NCBI RefSeq assembly: GCF_039962255.1
Contig: NZ_JAMPKY010000011.1
Coordinates: forward strand, 1 to 64,000
Origin: Leptolyngbya subtilissima AS-A7
GTDB lineage: Bacteria > Cyanobacteriota > Cyanobacteriia > Phormidesmidales > Phormidesmidaceae
Length of the DNA stretch: 64,000 nt
Direction of reading: 5' to 3'
Made by a program: the position numbers and the translations under genes. This document shows, one piece after another, positions 42,550 to 51,094 of this stretch. The number at the start of each line of letters is the position of its first letter. The first letter of the stretch is position 1. Below the pieces are notes generated by a model. The model worked only from the letters and a program-made list of their open reading frames with translations. It searched no databases and had not been told where the DNA came from.

Positions 42550-43617
42550 TCAGGAATTGACTAACGGGGCAGCGGCGCGCAAGGCAGCTCCAATCAGGCC
42601 CACCTGAGGGTTGAGCACAATGTGAACCGGTACCCGATCGAGCAGAGGGCTAACGCGGCCCTTGTGGGTAAAGGCTTCGAGGAAAGCTCCGGCAGTCATA
42701 GCGTCGAGGTTTTTGGCGGCGATGCCCCCGGCCACATAGAGGCCACCGTAGGGCAGCAGTTTGAGAGCGAGGTTGCCTGCCTCGGCCCCGTAGGCGGAGA
42801 CAAAAATTTCCATGGCTTTGTGGGAGAGGCGATCGCGGCAGCCCACGGCGGCCTGGGCGATGACGGCGCCGGGGTCAACGGTTTTGGTGGAGAGGCCGGT
42901 TTGGCGTTCCCAAGCGGCGATCGCTTCAGCGATCTCTGGGGTCTCGGTGGCGAACTCGCGATCGCGCAAAAATTGGTAGATCGCCACAATGCCTTGACCC
43001 GACACCACTCGCTCCACCGACACGCGCGAGATCTGGTGCTTATCGAGCAGGTAGCGCATCAGCTGAAACTCTAGCTCTGAGCGGGGCGCGAAGTCGGCGT
43101 GCCCCCCTTCAGACGGAAACACTAGGGGACGCCCGCTCGTGGCTAGGGCAAACCCCTGACCCAGGCCGGTGCCCGCGCCAATGATGGCCACTGGGGCATT
43201 GCTATCAGGGTCGCCCGCTTGCAGGGTGTGGATGTCTTCGGCCGCGAGACCAAAGACCCCGTAGCCAACGGCTTCAAAGTCGTTGATCAGCTCAACCCGG
43301 TCGAGTTCGAGTTCGATCTGGAGGCGATCGCCCTCTAGCGACCAGGCCAAGTTGGTCAGGCTGGAGGTGTTTTCTACAACTGGTCCGGCGATCGCAAAGC
43401 AGGCTCGCTTAGGCGCGTAGGTGTGCCCGGAGTCCACAGCGGCCTGGTGCAAAAACTCTTTCACCATAGGCACCAGGTCGGGGTAGGCCTGGCTGGAGTA
43501 AGTGCGCTCAAACTCGTTTTTGAGAATCACCGGGGTCGATGGACTGGGTTCGCTGGCTTCGACCAGGCGCAGAATGGTTTTGGTGCCACCAATATCACCG
43601 GCAAGCAGATAGGTCAT
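42550..43617 (-). CDS. glk: Glucokinase
   Basis: 355 residues. LLAGDIGGTKTILRLVE is the phosphate-1 motif. ACFAIAGPVVENTSSLTNLAW, ELINDFEAVGYGV, IGAGTGLGQGFA and FPSEGGHADFAPRSELEF follow. This is the ROK-independent bacterial Glk type (COG0837) that phosphorylates glucose with ATP. Its start codon lies 23 bp inside the end of larE, so the two are translationally linked. Many cyanobacteria keep glk for glycogen turnover and mixotrophy. Confidence 0.93.
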   Translation of the reverse strand: MTYLLAGDIGGTKTILRLVEASEPSPSTPVILKNEFERTYSSQAYPDLVPMVKEFLHQAAVDSGHTYAPKRACFAIAGPVVENTSSLTNLAWSLEGDRLQIELELDRVELINDFEAVGYGVFGLAAEDIHTLQAGDPDSNAPVAIIGAGTGLGQGFALATSGRPLVFPSEGGHADFAPRSELEFQLMRYLLDKHQISRVSVERVVSGQGIVAIYQFLRDREFATETPEIAEAIAAWERQTGLSTKTVDPGAVIAQAAVGCRDRLSHKAMEIFVSAYGAEAGNLALKLLPYGGLYVAGGIAAKNLDAMTAGAFLEAFTHKGRVSPLLDRVPVHIVLNPQVGLIGAALRAAAPLVNS

Positions 43618-44452
43618 GGCTGGAACGTTCTGGGGGGCTAACGACAGTTGCGGGCAGATCCTGGTTTAGCTTACCGCTGCGAAAGCCCTCTAGATCAAGG
43701 GTGACGTAGGTGAAACCGTAGTCTTGCAGCGCCTTTACCAGGGCTTCAAGATCGGTGGCAGCTACAAATTCTTTAATATTTTCGACAGGAATTTCAATAC
43801 GGGCGGTGTCAGCCTGCGATCGCACCCTGAGCTGCCGCAGCCCCAAATGCCGCAGGTACAGCTCTGCCTGGCCCACCCGCCGCAGCTTTTCTAGGGTGAT
43901 GGCCTCGCCGTAGGGAAAGCGCGAACTCAGGCAAGGCTGGGCCGGTTTATCCCACCAGGGCAGCCCCAGTAGGCGCGAGATCTCGCGTACCTCAAACTTG
44001 GTGATGCCCACTTCAGCCAGAGGTGATCTGGCACCGCGCTCTTGCGCCGCCTGAATGCCGGGGCGGTAGTCGCCCAGATCATCGGCATTGACGCCATCCA
44101 CCACGTAGGGGTAGCCCCGCTCTAGGGCCAAGGGCTTGAGAGTGTCGTGCAGCTCGCTCTTGCAGAAGTAGCAGCGGTTGATGGGATTGGCCGCGTAGTT
44201 GGGATTATCCAGCTCGTGGGTGGCGACAATTTCGTGAGCAATGCCGATCGCCGCTGCCTGCACCTGGGCTTCTTCTAAATCAGCGGGCATGAGTGAGGGA
44301 GAGTTGGCAGTGACGGCAAGGGCGCGATCGCCCAGCACGTCGTAAGCGACCTTGGCCACCAGGGTACTGTCGATGCCGCCCGAGTAGGCGATCAGCGCCC
44401 GATCCATCGTGGCGAATAGGGCTTTGAGCTGGTCAAGTTTTTGCGACACCAT
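43595..44452 (-). CDS. larE: LarE-type ATP-dependent sacrificial sulfur transferase
   Basis: 285 residues from the ATG at 44450-44452. PP-loop AYSGGIDSTLVAKVA; INRCYFCKSELHDTL; VVDGVNADDLGDYRPG; and AQPCLSSRFPYG with Cys174, the position of the sacrificial Cys176 in Lactobacillus LarE. LarE adds sulfur to the pyridinium carboxylate in nickel-pincer cofactor synthesis; no larB/larC is adjacent, so in this strain it may serve another thiolation. Its last 23 bp overlap the glk start. Confidence 0.88.
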   Translation of the reverse strand: MVSQKLDQLKALFATMDRALIAYSGGIDSTLVAKVAYDVLGDRALAVTANSPSLMPADLEEAQVQAAAIGIAHEIVATHELDNPNYAANPINRCYFCKSELHDTLKPLALERGYPYVVDGVNADDLGDYRPGIQAAQERGARSPLAEVGITKFEVREISRLLGLPWWDKPAQPCLSSRFPYGEAITLEKLRRVGQAELYLRHLGLRQLRVRSQADTARIEIPVENIKEFVAATDLEALVKALQDYGFTYVTLDLEGFRSGKLNQDLPATVVSPPERSSHDLSACR

Positions 44453-44606
44453 AGTTGAGCTACAAAAGTTGAAAGGATGCGGCCTAGAAATCAGGCTAGG
44501 CCAAAGGGCTGCCTGCCACCATCCTACCGAGGCGCCTTTCCCATTGCCCATTTCTCATGGTCACAGTACTTTGTGCTCCATCCAAATGGCGTTGGCGACT
44601 TCAAAT

Positions 44607-45815
44607 TCAACTGTTCAGCACGGCTTCGTAAGCTTGCCCGGCTCGCTCCCAGGTAAAGGTGTCTTCAATTAGCTCGCGACCGCGCGCCGATAGGGTGGCA
44701 CGCAGTTCGGGCTGGTCGAAGAGTTGGGCGATCGCCTCTACATACTCATCTACCGTGTTGGCCCGCAGCGCCCGCTGGGGCTGGTCTACGGCGAGACCTT
44801 CGAGACCGCGATCGCTCGCCAATACCGGCACCCCCGCCGCCATCGCTTCTAGAGTTTTATTCTTAATGCCAAAGCCCATGCGCATGGGCACCACACACAC
44901 CGTTGCCCGGTGCAGATATTCCGCCACCGATGGCACCCGTCCAGTGACGACGACTCCCGGCAGATTACCTAACGCCCGCACTTCTAACGTGGGTTTGTTG
45001 CCTACCAGGTAGAGGGTGGCGTCAGGGTAGCGCTGGCGCAGAGGCGGCAAAATGGCTTGAGCTAGAAACTTGGCGGTGTCTACGTTGGCGATATAGTCCA
45101 TCGCGCCGACAAAAACCATGCTGCGGCCGCTGGGGTCGGTGGGGCGATAGGGAAACTGCACCAGATCCACACCGTTAGGAACAATATGCAGGGGAGTAGC
45201 CCCGGCGATCGGGGTAAAGAACTGTCGGTCTTCCTCAGTAGTGATTACCAGGTCGGTGAATTTTTGGGCGTAGCGGCGTTCGTAGCGGCGCAGCAAAGGC
45301 AGGTTGAGGCGATCGCGCAGCGGCTTCTCCGCCGTTCCAGTCTCTAGCTGATTGACCAGAGTTCCGTAAAACGAGCTGTGGATATCGACCACTACTTTCT
45401 TGACTCGCTGACGATAGCTGGGGCGCACGAACACTTCATTGACGCTGTGCTCACAGGTAATGGCGTCGCAGTGGCCGCCCTCTACCCAGTCATCGATCCA
45501 CTGCTGCATGGCAGGGGTGTGCAGGTAGGTAGTGCTGGGGGGTGTGCCCGTAGCGAGAAAGTGGGCAAAGCGGCTAATTTTTCCTCCTATCCCTGGCTGA
45601 AGGTCTGCGGCGGTGGGGCGAGGAAAGCACGTTAGTTTATCCACATGGGTGGATAGGGCATCGACCTCTTCATCCGTTACTTCGTCAGATCGCTGCGTTA
45701 CCAGCGTGACCTCATGGCGCTGGGCCAGGTGCTTGAGCAGGTAAAAGGTGCGAATTTGGGTGCCCCCTAGGGTCGGCGGGTAGGGAAACGTCGTGGAGAT
45801 CATCAAAATTCGCAT
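44607..45815 (-). CDS. Glycosyltransferase family 4 protein
   Basis: 402 residues from the ATG at 45813-45815. N-terminal Rossmann part MRILMISTTFPYPPTLGGTQIRTFYLLKHLA; C-terminal GT-B part with LHIVPNGVDLVQFPY, MVFVGAMDYIANVDTAKFLAQ, PLRQRYPDATLYLVGNKP, VVVTGRVPSVAEYLHRATVCVVPMRMGFGIKNKTLEAMAAGVPVLAS. The TGATG overlap with the upstream family 2 gene shows co-translation. Probably makes an exopolysaccharide or cell-wall glycan. Confidence 0.9.
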   Translation of the reverse strand: MRILMISTTFPYPPTLGGTQIRTFYLLKHLAQRHEVTLVTQRSDEVTDEEVDALSTHVDKLTCFPRPTAADLQPGIGGKISRFAHFLATGTPPSTTYLHTPAMQQWIDDWVEGGHCDAITCEHSVNEVFVRPSYRQRVKKVVVDIHSSFYGTLVNQLETGTAEKPLRDRLNLPLLRRYERRYAQKFTDLVITTEEDRQFFTPIAGATPLHIVPNGVDLVQFPYRPTDPSGRSMVFVGAMDYIANVDTAKFLAQAILPPLRQRYPDATLYLVGNKPTLEVRALGNLPGVVVTGRVPSVAEYLHRATVCVVPMRMGFGIKNKTLEAMAAGVPVLASDRGLEGLAVDQPQRALRANTVDEYVEAIAQLFDQPELRATLSARGRELIEDTFTWERAGQAYEAVLNS

Positions 45816-46807
45816 CAGCCTGGTTCCCCCAAACGAGTAATGGCGTGGGCAGTCTCGGATAGCTTGGCCTGGGCCTGTCCTTGGGTGCGGGCGTGGGCGC
45901 ACCACAGGTCCAGCGGAGTGATCGCTAGCTCCAAACCGGTGCCGCGTCCATTCAGGAGCTTAACGGTTGCCTGGGGCAGTTCTTTCAGGCCCCAGCGCAG
46001 CAGACGATAGCGTATTTCTTTTGCGGTGAGGGGGCGCATCAGATCTACGCCGTGCAGATCGTGCAGGTAGCGGTTTGAGCAGCCATAGCGGTACCACTGG
46101 CTCCGCAGCCCCTTCAGACTATCTCGATGGCGATGGTAGACCACGGCATTGGCGGCGTGGACGAGTTGCCATTCAGTGGCTTGCTGAATGCGCCAGCACA
46201 GGTCAGCGTCACCGCCCGTGGTCAAATGGGGCCGGAAGAGTCCAACTGTACCCAAAACTTCGACCCGCACCGCTAGGTTTGCCGTCTGGCCGTAGGGCAA
46301 AAAAGCATGGTTGAGGGTGTTGTGCTGGGACAGGGTGCCTTGGCGATCGGCATAGCGCTCTAGCCAGTTTTGGCTGGGTAGGGCCTGAATTTCCCCCGCC
46401 ACCAACCCGACATAATGGTCGGCAAAGGGCTGTACCAGGGCGCCGAGCCAGCTAGGCTCAGGATGACAATCGGCGTCGGTAAAGGCGAGAATGTCACCCC
46501 TGGCGGCGATGATGCCAGCGTTGCGGGCGGCGTAGGAGCTTTGGATGGAGCTGTAGGTGATGGCCCGCAGCTGAATACCTTGGGAGGCAGCGGTTGTGGC
46601 GGCGGCTTGCAGGAGATCGGGGGTGCGATCGCAGCTACCATTGTCCACCAGCAAAAATTCGACGCGATCGGCCGGATACTGCTGCCCCATTAGCCGTTCT
46701 ACTAGTCCGGGCAAATCGGCCTCACCGTTGTAGATAGGCACAATCACCGACACCGAGGGATAGACCATCGGCTGAGCCGCATCGGTTGTCACAGTGGGAA
46801 CCGCCAT
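45815..46807 (-). CDS. Glycosyltransferase family 2 protein
   Basis: 330 residues. The GT-A signature is VSVIVPIYNGEADLPGLVERLM, FLLVDNGSCDRTPDLL, ARNAGIIAARGDILAFTDADCHPEPSWLGAL (DxD-type), TTGGDADLCWRIQ. It lies directly upstream of the family 4 enzyme with the TGATG overlap; the two should act on the same glycan. No transmembrane segment. Confidence 0.9.
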   Translation of the reverse strand: MAVPTVTTDAAQPMVYPSVSVIVPIYNGEADLPGLVERLMGQQYPADRVEFLLVDNGSCDRTPDLLQAAATTAASQGIQLRAITYSSIQSSYAARNAGIIAARGDILAFTDADCHPEPSWLGALVQPFADHYVGLVAGEIQALPSQNWLERYADRQGTLSQHNTLNHAFLPYGQTANLAVRVEVLGTVGLFRPHLTTGGDADLCWRIQQATEWQLVHAANAVVYHRHRDSLKGLRSQWYRYGCSNRYLHDLHGVDLMRPLTAKEIRYRLLRWGLKELPQATVKLLNGRGTGLELAITPLDLWCAHARTQGQAQAKLSETAHAITRLGEPG

Positions 46808-46972
46808 CGTCTGTCACACAATCCACAGGGCAAACTGGTTCCAGTATGCCCATTGTCTTGGGGGATGTCCCGAGGCTGGAGCCGCGGTGCGATAGCTGTC
46901 GAGAGGAAGAGCAATCCGCAAGGACGATCGCGCTTCTCGCTATACTGCTGAACGCAACTCGTTGTTGGCTCT

Positions 46973-47878
46973 ATGCGTTCTCTCCTGCAACCCTGCTTGA
47001 CTGTTGGTCTTGCTGTCACTCTAGGCCTATCGGGCTGTGCCCCTGTCCCGGATGCGGCTTTAGAGGATGTCGTTCCGGCGGAACCCGCGATGCCTCCGGT
47101 TTACGAAGTCGTCAGCTTACCCGCTGCAACAGTGCATGTGGTCACTATTCCCGACCCGGTGCGCTACCCGGTGCAGGTGGCGGTGGTGGATGAGCTAGCG
47201 CGAGTTGACCAGATCGCCTCCCAACTTTGTGGGGCTGAAGGGTGCGTAACTGCCGCCCTTAACGCAGGTTTTTTTGACCCAAACAATGGCCTCACTACTT
47301 CCTACGTCGTGAAGGATGGCGCCCTGGTGGCCGATCCCAACCAAAACGAGCGACTGATCGGCAACCCTGACCTAGCTAGCTACATGGATAAGATTTTGAA
47401 TCGCTCAGAATTTCGCCGCTACGATTGCGGTGGCACCCCAAGCTACGACATCACCTTCCATCAGGACCCTGTGCCCACGGGATGCGTCCTGGTGGATGCG
47501 GTGGGTGCTGGCCCTCAGCTGCTGCCCCAGGATACGTCGGTGGAGGAGGGTTTTATCGATCGCGCCACCCGCCGCGATGCCCTCGGTAGCCAGTCGCTCA
47601 ATGCTCGCTCGGCGGTGGGCCTCAAGGCCGACGGCAGCGTGGTGATGGTGATGGTGGCCCAGGTGCCGGAAGTGTCGCCCTCAGGCATGACCATGGGGGA
47701 AGTGGCGGCCTTTCTGGGCGATCGCGGCGTCACTCAAGCCCTTAACCTCGACGGTGGCAGCTCCTCAACCTTGATGTATGGCGGCACTACCCACTACGGC
47801 CGTCTCAACAACTCCGGAGAACTAGTGCAGCGCCCGGTGAAATCGATTCTCTGGGTCGAAAATCTGCAACTGCAATAG
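46973..47878 (+). CDS. Phosphodiester glycosidase-family lipoprotein (NAGPA/DUF2233)
   Basis: 301 residues. Lipobox signal MRSLLQPCLTVGLAVTLGLSGCAP, with Cys near 22. NAGPA-domain blocks: VTAALNAGFFDPNNGLTTSYVVKDGALV, ARSAVGLKADGSVVMVMVAQV, GVTQALNLDGGSSSTLMYGG. Members cleave phosphodiester-linked sugars from glycans; the bacterial substrate is unknown. Divergent from the glycosyltransferase pair, so possibly linked to glycan turnover at the cell surface. Confidence 0.85.
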   Translation: MRSLLQPCLTVGLAVTLGLSGCAPVPDAALEDVVPAEPAMPPVYEVVSLPAATVHVVTIPDPVRYPVQVAVVDELARVDQIASQLCGAEGCVTAALNAGFFDPNNGLTTSYVVKDGALVADPNQNERLIGNPDLASYMDKILNRSEFRRYDCGGTPSYDITFHQDPVPTGCVLVDAVGAGPQLLPQDTSVEEGFIDRATRRDALGSQSLNARSAVGLKADGSVVMVMVAQVPEVSPSGMTMGEVAAFLGDRGVTQALNLDGGSSSTLMYGGTTHYGRLNNSGELVQRPVKSILWVENLQLQ

Positions 47879-47895
47879 TCATCGAGAAAGCTCTA

Positions 47896-48387
47896 TTATG
47901 GGCAAAAGGCCTCGCCCCAGTTCAGCACTGTTGACTGGTCAGGATCTGTACATTCAAAGGAGACGATCTGGTTTTCGATGAGGCCAAAGGTCGTTTCCCA
48001 ATCGGTCTGATCAAGCTGAAAAGTTACCATGCTGAGGGGTTGGCAACGATTGATCAAGCTAGTGCTAAGCGCAGTCATTAATTGTGGCGACTGCATAATT
48101 TGTGGTGCAGATTGCCCTTGAATACGCAACAAGATGCCTGTAGGTTTCTGCGCAGGATAGCTACTGTATAGATCACCTAGATCAACCGCTGAGGCATTAC
48201 CGATGAATGCATTGTGCTCATCGTAGATCACATTATTGGCCTCTTCTAGGGCCGACCGACATGCCTGAACAGTATCCTCGCGAGAAGCTTGCGCTTGACT
48301 GGTTTGCGCCTGGCTGGGCTGAGGAAATTGAGCCACAAACAAAACGCAAGCAAAACTAACCAGTCGAGCCAGTTCTTTCTTTCTCAT
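47896..48387 (-). CDS. Secreted hypothetical protein
   Basis: 163 residues from the ATG at 48385-48387: signal peptide MRKKELARLVSFACVLFVAQFPQPSQAQ, then a TSQAQASRED stretch and a small globular domain (TVQACRSALEEANNVIYDEHNAFIG, VSFECTDPDQSTVLNWGEAFCP) with four cysteines likely disulfide-bonded in the periplasm. No family recognised. Confidence 0.6.
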   Translation of the reverse strand: MRKKELARLVSFACVLFVAQFPQPSQAQTSQAQASREDTVQACRSALEEANNVIYDEHNAFIGNASAVDLGDLYSSYPAQKPTGILLRIQGQSAPQIMQSPQLMTALSTSLINRCQPLSMVTFQLDQTDWETTFGLIENQIVSFECTDPDQSTVLNWGEAFCP

Positions 48388-48465
48388 GGGACAGCTAGGG
48401 GGAAATAAAGAGTGAGCGTAGTTTTCCCAGATCACTAACGCTGTGCTCCACCATCCATTCCCCGC

Positions 48466-49167
48466 TTACTCCAGCGCCAGCCGCCGCTCCGCAAATGCTC
48501 GATTGTGGCGGAGATTTAGCTCCAGTTCCACTAGTTCACTGAGCTGGGTAGTGAGGGTTTCAATGCGCTTATTGGCTGCGACCCTGCGGTGGAGAGCTGC
48601 CCTAGCGAGATCTTCTCGACCGATGGCTAGGGCCTTCTCGGCAACGTGGTGCCATTCGTCGGCTGCTTTATAGGCGGTCTGCTGGTCGGCTAGGGTAGTG
48701 TTGTAGGCGGTGGCAATGTCGCCTAGGGCTTTTTGAAAGTTGGCTCGGGCTTCGACGGGGGTGGTGGTGTAGCGATCGCCCTCGGCCAGTCGCCGCAGTT
48801 CGGGTAGGTTAAGCTGGTCGGTGCGCAAGCCAAAGTTGGCTAGCTGGCGGCTTTCGCTGCGGCCTGTGGTGCACCAGTTAGCAAAATGTTCGCAGTTGTT
48901 AAGCAGCAAGTCGTACTGACGCTCGCCTAAGCGACTGATTGCCCGCTCGACAACAACGTCAGGGTCATAGACCAGCGATTTGCGAACGGTGTAAACCGGG
49001 TTGTTCCAAGAAAAGGCGTCGTAGCTGGTGCGAGCGATCTCAGCGATATCTCGGGCTTTGCTGTAGTGGATGACGGTACCATCGCCGCAGTCAATGCCGT
49101 GGTGCTGATATAGCCCAGGTACCCCTGCCAGGTCGCGCATGACGTAAATTTGATCACCCTTGGCCAT
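48466..49167 (-). CDS. LRAT/NlpC-like acyltransferase-type domain fused to PspA-like coiled coil
   Basis: 233 residues from the ATG at 49165-49167. Residues 1-125 match the LRAT/NlpC-P60-like NC family: GDQIYVMRDLAGVPGLYQHHGIDCGDGTVIHYS with His22/His23, and LLLNNCEHFANWC with Cys92. Residues 140-233 are a helical segment (FQKALGDIATAYNTTLADQQTAYKAADEWHHVAEKALAIGREDLARAALHRRVAANKRIETLTTQL) that closely resembles PspA/Vipp1 (IM30). A longer upstream ORF to 49515 is not used. The fusion hints at membrane-stress-linked lipid or protein acyl transfer. Confidence 0.7.
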   Translation of the reverse strand: MAKGDQIYVMRDLAGVPGLYQHHGIDCGDGTVIHYSKARDIAEIARTSYDAFSWNNPVYTVRKSLVYDPDVVVERAISRLGERQYDLLLNNCEHFANWCTTGRSESRQLANFGLRTDQLNLPELRRLAEGDRYTTTPVEARANFQKALGDIATAYNTTLADQQTAYKAADEWHHVAEKALAIGREDLARAALHRRVAANKRIETLTTQLSELVELELNLRHNRAFAERRLALE

Positions 49168-49406
49168 AGCTGCTGTCTCGCTTAGAACAGTGTTATCAAA
49201 ACCTTGAGGTAGGCTGCAATTTGGGCAAGGGCAAGCGGCCGTTTGCCCCGACGACAGCCCAGTGTTTAACGGTAAAACCGTACCTATTCCTGTTAAGGAC
49301 TCATGGACGTGCCTATGAGCAGCGACCTGAAATAGGTATTTGTGCCATTGCCCTTCTTCGTTATAGCAGCCCTGTTTGTGGCTGGGCAGTGCGGGCATAC
49401 ACACCG

Positions 49407-50072
49407 CTAAAACCCCATTTCTCCCGTTGCCAAATCTAAGCTGAGCTGTCCTCCAGCGGCAGGGATTGTCATGCGATCGCCTGTGAGATCCATCTCGGGG
49501 TTGCCGCTTAGCCAAAAGCCCTGGGCAGCTTGGTCAACGACTGCCGCTCGCGACTGACCACTAACCTCGACAATGTCGTCAAAGCTGTGCTGGGCCACGA
49601 CATCTCCGTCTAAACCCATCATCACAATGGCGCGAGGGCTGGCCACGTTAATCCATTCGTCGAGAAGTACCACGGTACCGGCGTCATTCACCAGAGCCAG
49701 GCGGGGACCGTAGCTGTGAGGCAATCGGTCTGACCAGACTTGCTGACAGCGATCGCCCAGGGTCTCAAACAGACTAGCGGTAGTGCGCTGAGTGCCAGCC
49801 TCGTCTTTCCCCAGCGTCAAAATCAGGTGGTAGTTGCCAGCAGGCGACGTTTCGTGGCGCAGCAGCGGTGGGTAAGGAATAGAATCCTGGCCAAGCACGG
49901 GCAGCGATTGCGATAGAAGAGCGAAACCTGGCAGAGTAGTCCAGTTAGACACCAAGCCCAAAGACGGCTGTGGGATGGTGGCACGAGCCGTCTCACTGAA
50001 GGGGATAGGTCCGTTCACGGTCACCATCACTCCCTGAGCAACCAGCAGCCAGCCAATTAGCACTGCCATCAT
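49407..50072 (-). CDS. Secreted hypothetical protein paired with the metzincin
   Basis: 221 residues. The N-terminal hydrophobic segment MMAVLIGWLLVAQGVMVTV is a signal peptide or anchor; the rest looks like a small beta-rich domain (GNYHLILTLGKDEAGTQRTTASLFETLGDRCQQVW, GPRLALVNDAGTVVLLDEWIN). The start overlaps the upstream stop as ATGA, so it belongs to the protease operon. No family recognised. Confidence 0.6.
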   Translation of the reverse strand: MMAVLIGWLLVAQGVMVTVNGPIPFSETARATIPQPSLGLVSNWTTLPGFALLSQSLPVLGQDSIPYPPLLRHETSPAGNYHLILTLGKDEAGTQRTTASLFETLGDRCQQVWSDRLPHSYGPRLALVNDAGTVVLLDEWINVASPRAIVMMGLDGDVVAQHSFDDIVEVSGQSRAAVVDQAAQGFWLSGNPEMDLTGDRMTIPAAGGQLSLDLATGEMGF

Positions 50073-51016
50073 CGCCCTCGGGGCTGCCAGCGCAGATAGC
50101 CCGCCAGCAACACCGCCGTCAACAGCGTCATTGCTGGGCCGTTGGGAATCGGTTCGGGAGCCTGCGCTGTCGCGGCGAAGGCGGCCTCGGGCAGCAGGGC
50201 CAGGTCGGTCACGGGAGTTACTTTGGGTGGGGGAACCCAGGGTAAGGCATCGGGAGCGGCTGACAAGGGAGGCAGCGTGGTGGGAATCTCCACTGGGGCG
50301 CTGTCGACAGATGAGGCTGGCGCAGTGCCAGCAAAGCCGCTGTTGCGGGCTTCGTCGATTTGGCGATCGGTGAGCTGATCTATGCGCGCACCATCGGGGT
50401 TAATGTCGTCGAGAGAGCTAGGCGAATTGCGAAAGCCGCCGTCGGTCATCAGATTATTCACGCCCCCAGCCCCAAGGCCCTCATGGGTTAGGCCCAGGTT
50501 GTGGCCAATTTCGTGGGCCACTGTGTCGAGGCGGCCAATGCCGTTATTAAAGGTGAGAATATCGTCGTCAATCAAAACGCCGTTTTGGTCAATCCATCCT
50601 AGACCAAGGGTTTCAAGCCCTTCAGAGGGGAAAATACTCTCCACAAACCACATACTGATGGGGCCAGATGTGCGGGTTGAGAGCGGGCTGCGCCCAAAGG
50701 CTCCGGCTCCGCCCGCAAAGGAAAGCTCGGCGAACTCGTCTTGGTTGTCGATGCTGAGAAAGCGGCTGGCGTTGAGCCGGTTGGGGGCCAAAAAGCTGAC
50801 GTCGAGGTTGGCCTGGGCCCAAATTTTGCGGGTGGCTTCTTCAAAGGTGGCCAGGTCGGCGCAAAAGATGCCAAGGTCGTCACACACTTGAATGGGCTGA
50901 ATGCTGACAAACCGCGTCGCGCCGCTGCTGCTCGCCCCTTCGCCCGAGCAGGACACCAGAGCCGCCGAGAGGCCGCAAACAATCAAAAACTGGGGCTTAA
51001 GAAGCGCGTTGGCCAT
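50069..51016 (-). CDS. Metzincin-like zinc metalloprotease with PEP-CTERM-like tail
   Basis: 315 residues from the ATG at 51014-51016 (a TTG 14 codons upstream is the alternative). N-terminus MANALLKPQFLIVCGLSAALVSCSG ends in a lipobox-like LVSC. HEIGHNLGLTHE in the middle is the extended zinc site HExxHxxGxxH; a downstream Met-turn (NNLMTDGG) follows. Then a Pro-rich linker and a C-terminus PEPIPNGPAMTLLTAVLLAGYLRWQPRGR-like: PEP, hydrophobic helix and basic end, as in exosortase-processed proteins. No exosortase is in the window. Confidence 0.75.
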   Translation of the reverse strand: MANALLKPQFLIVCGLSAALVSCSGEGASSSGATRFVSIQPIQVCDDLGIFCADLATFEEATRKIWAQANLDVSFLAPNRLNASRFLSIDNQDEFAELSFAGGAGAFGRSPLSTRTSGPISMWFVESIFPSEGLETLGLGWIDQNGVLIDDDILTFNNGIGRLDTVAHEIGHNLGLTHEGLGAGGVNNLMTDGGFRNSPSSLDDINPDGARIDQLTDRQIDEARNSGFAGTAPASSVDSAPVEIPTTLPPLSAAPDALPWVPPPKVTPVTDLALLPEAAFAATAQAPEPIPNGPAMTLLTAVLLAGYLRWQPRGR

Positions 51017-51094
51017 CTGAGGTAGAAGCGATTGGCTCGGGTTGGGCAAAGCTGTCAAAACACCATACCCTGAGCAACCGTAGGATCAGGGAGA

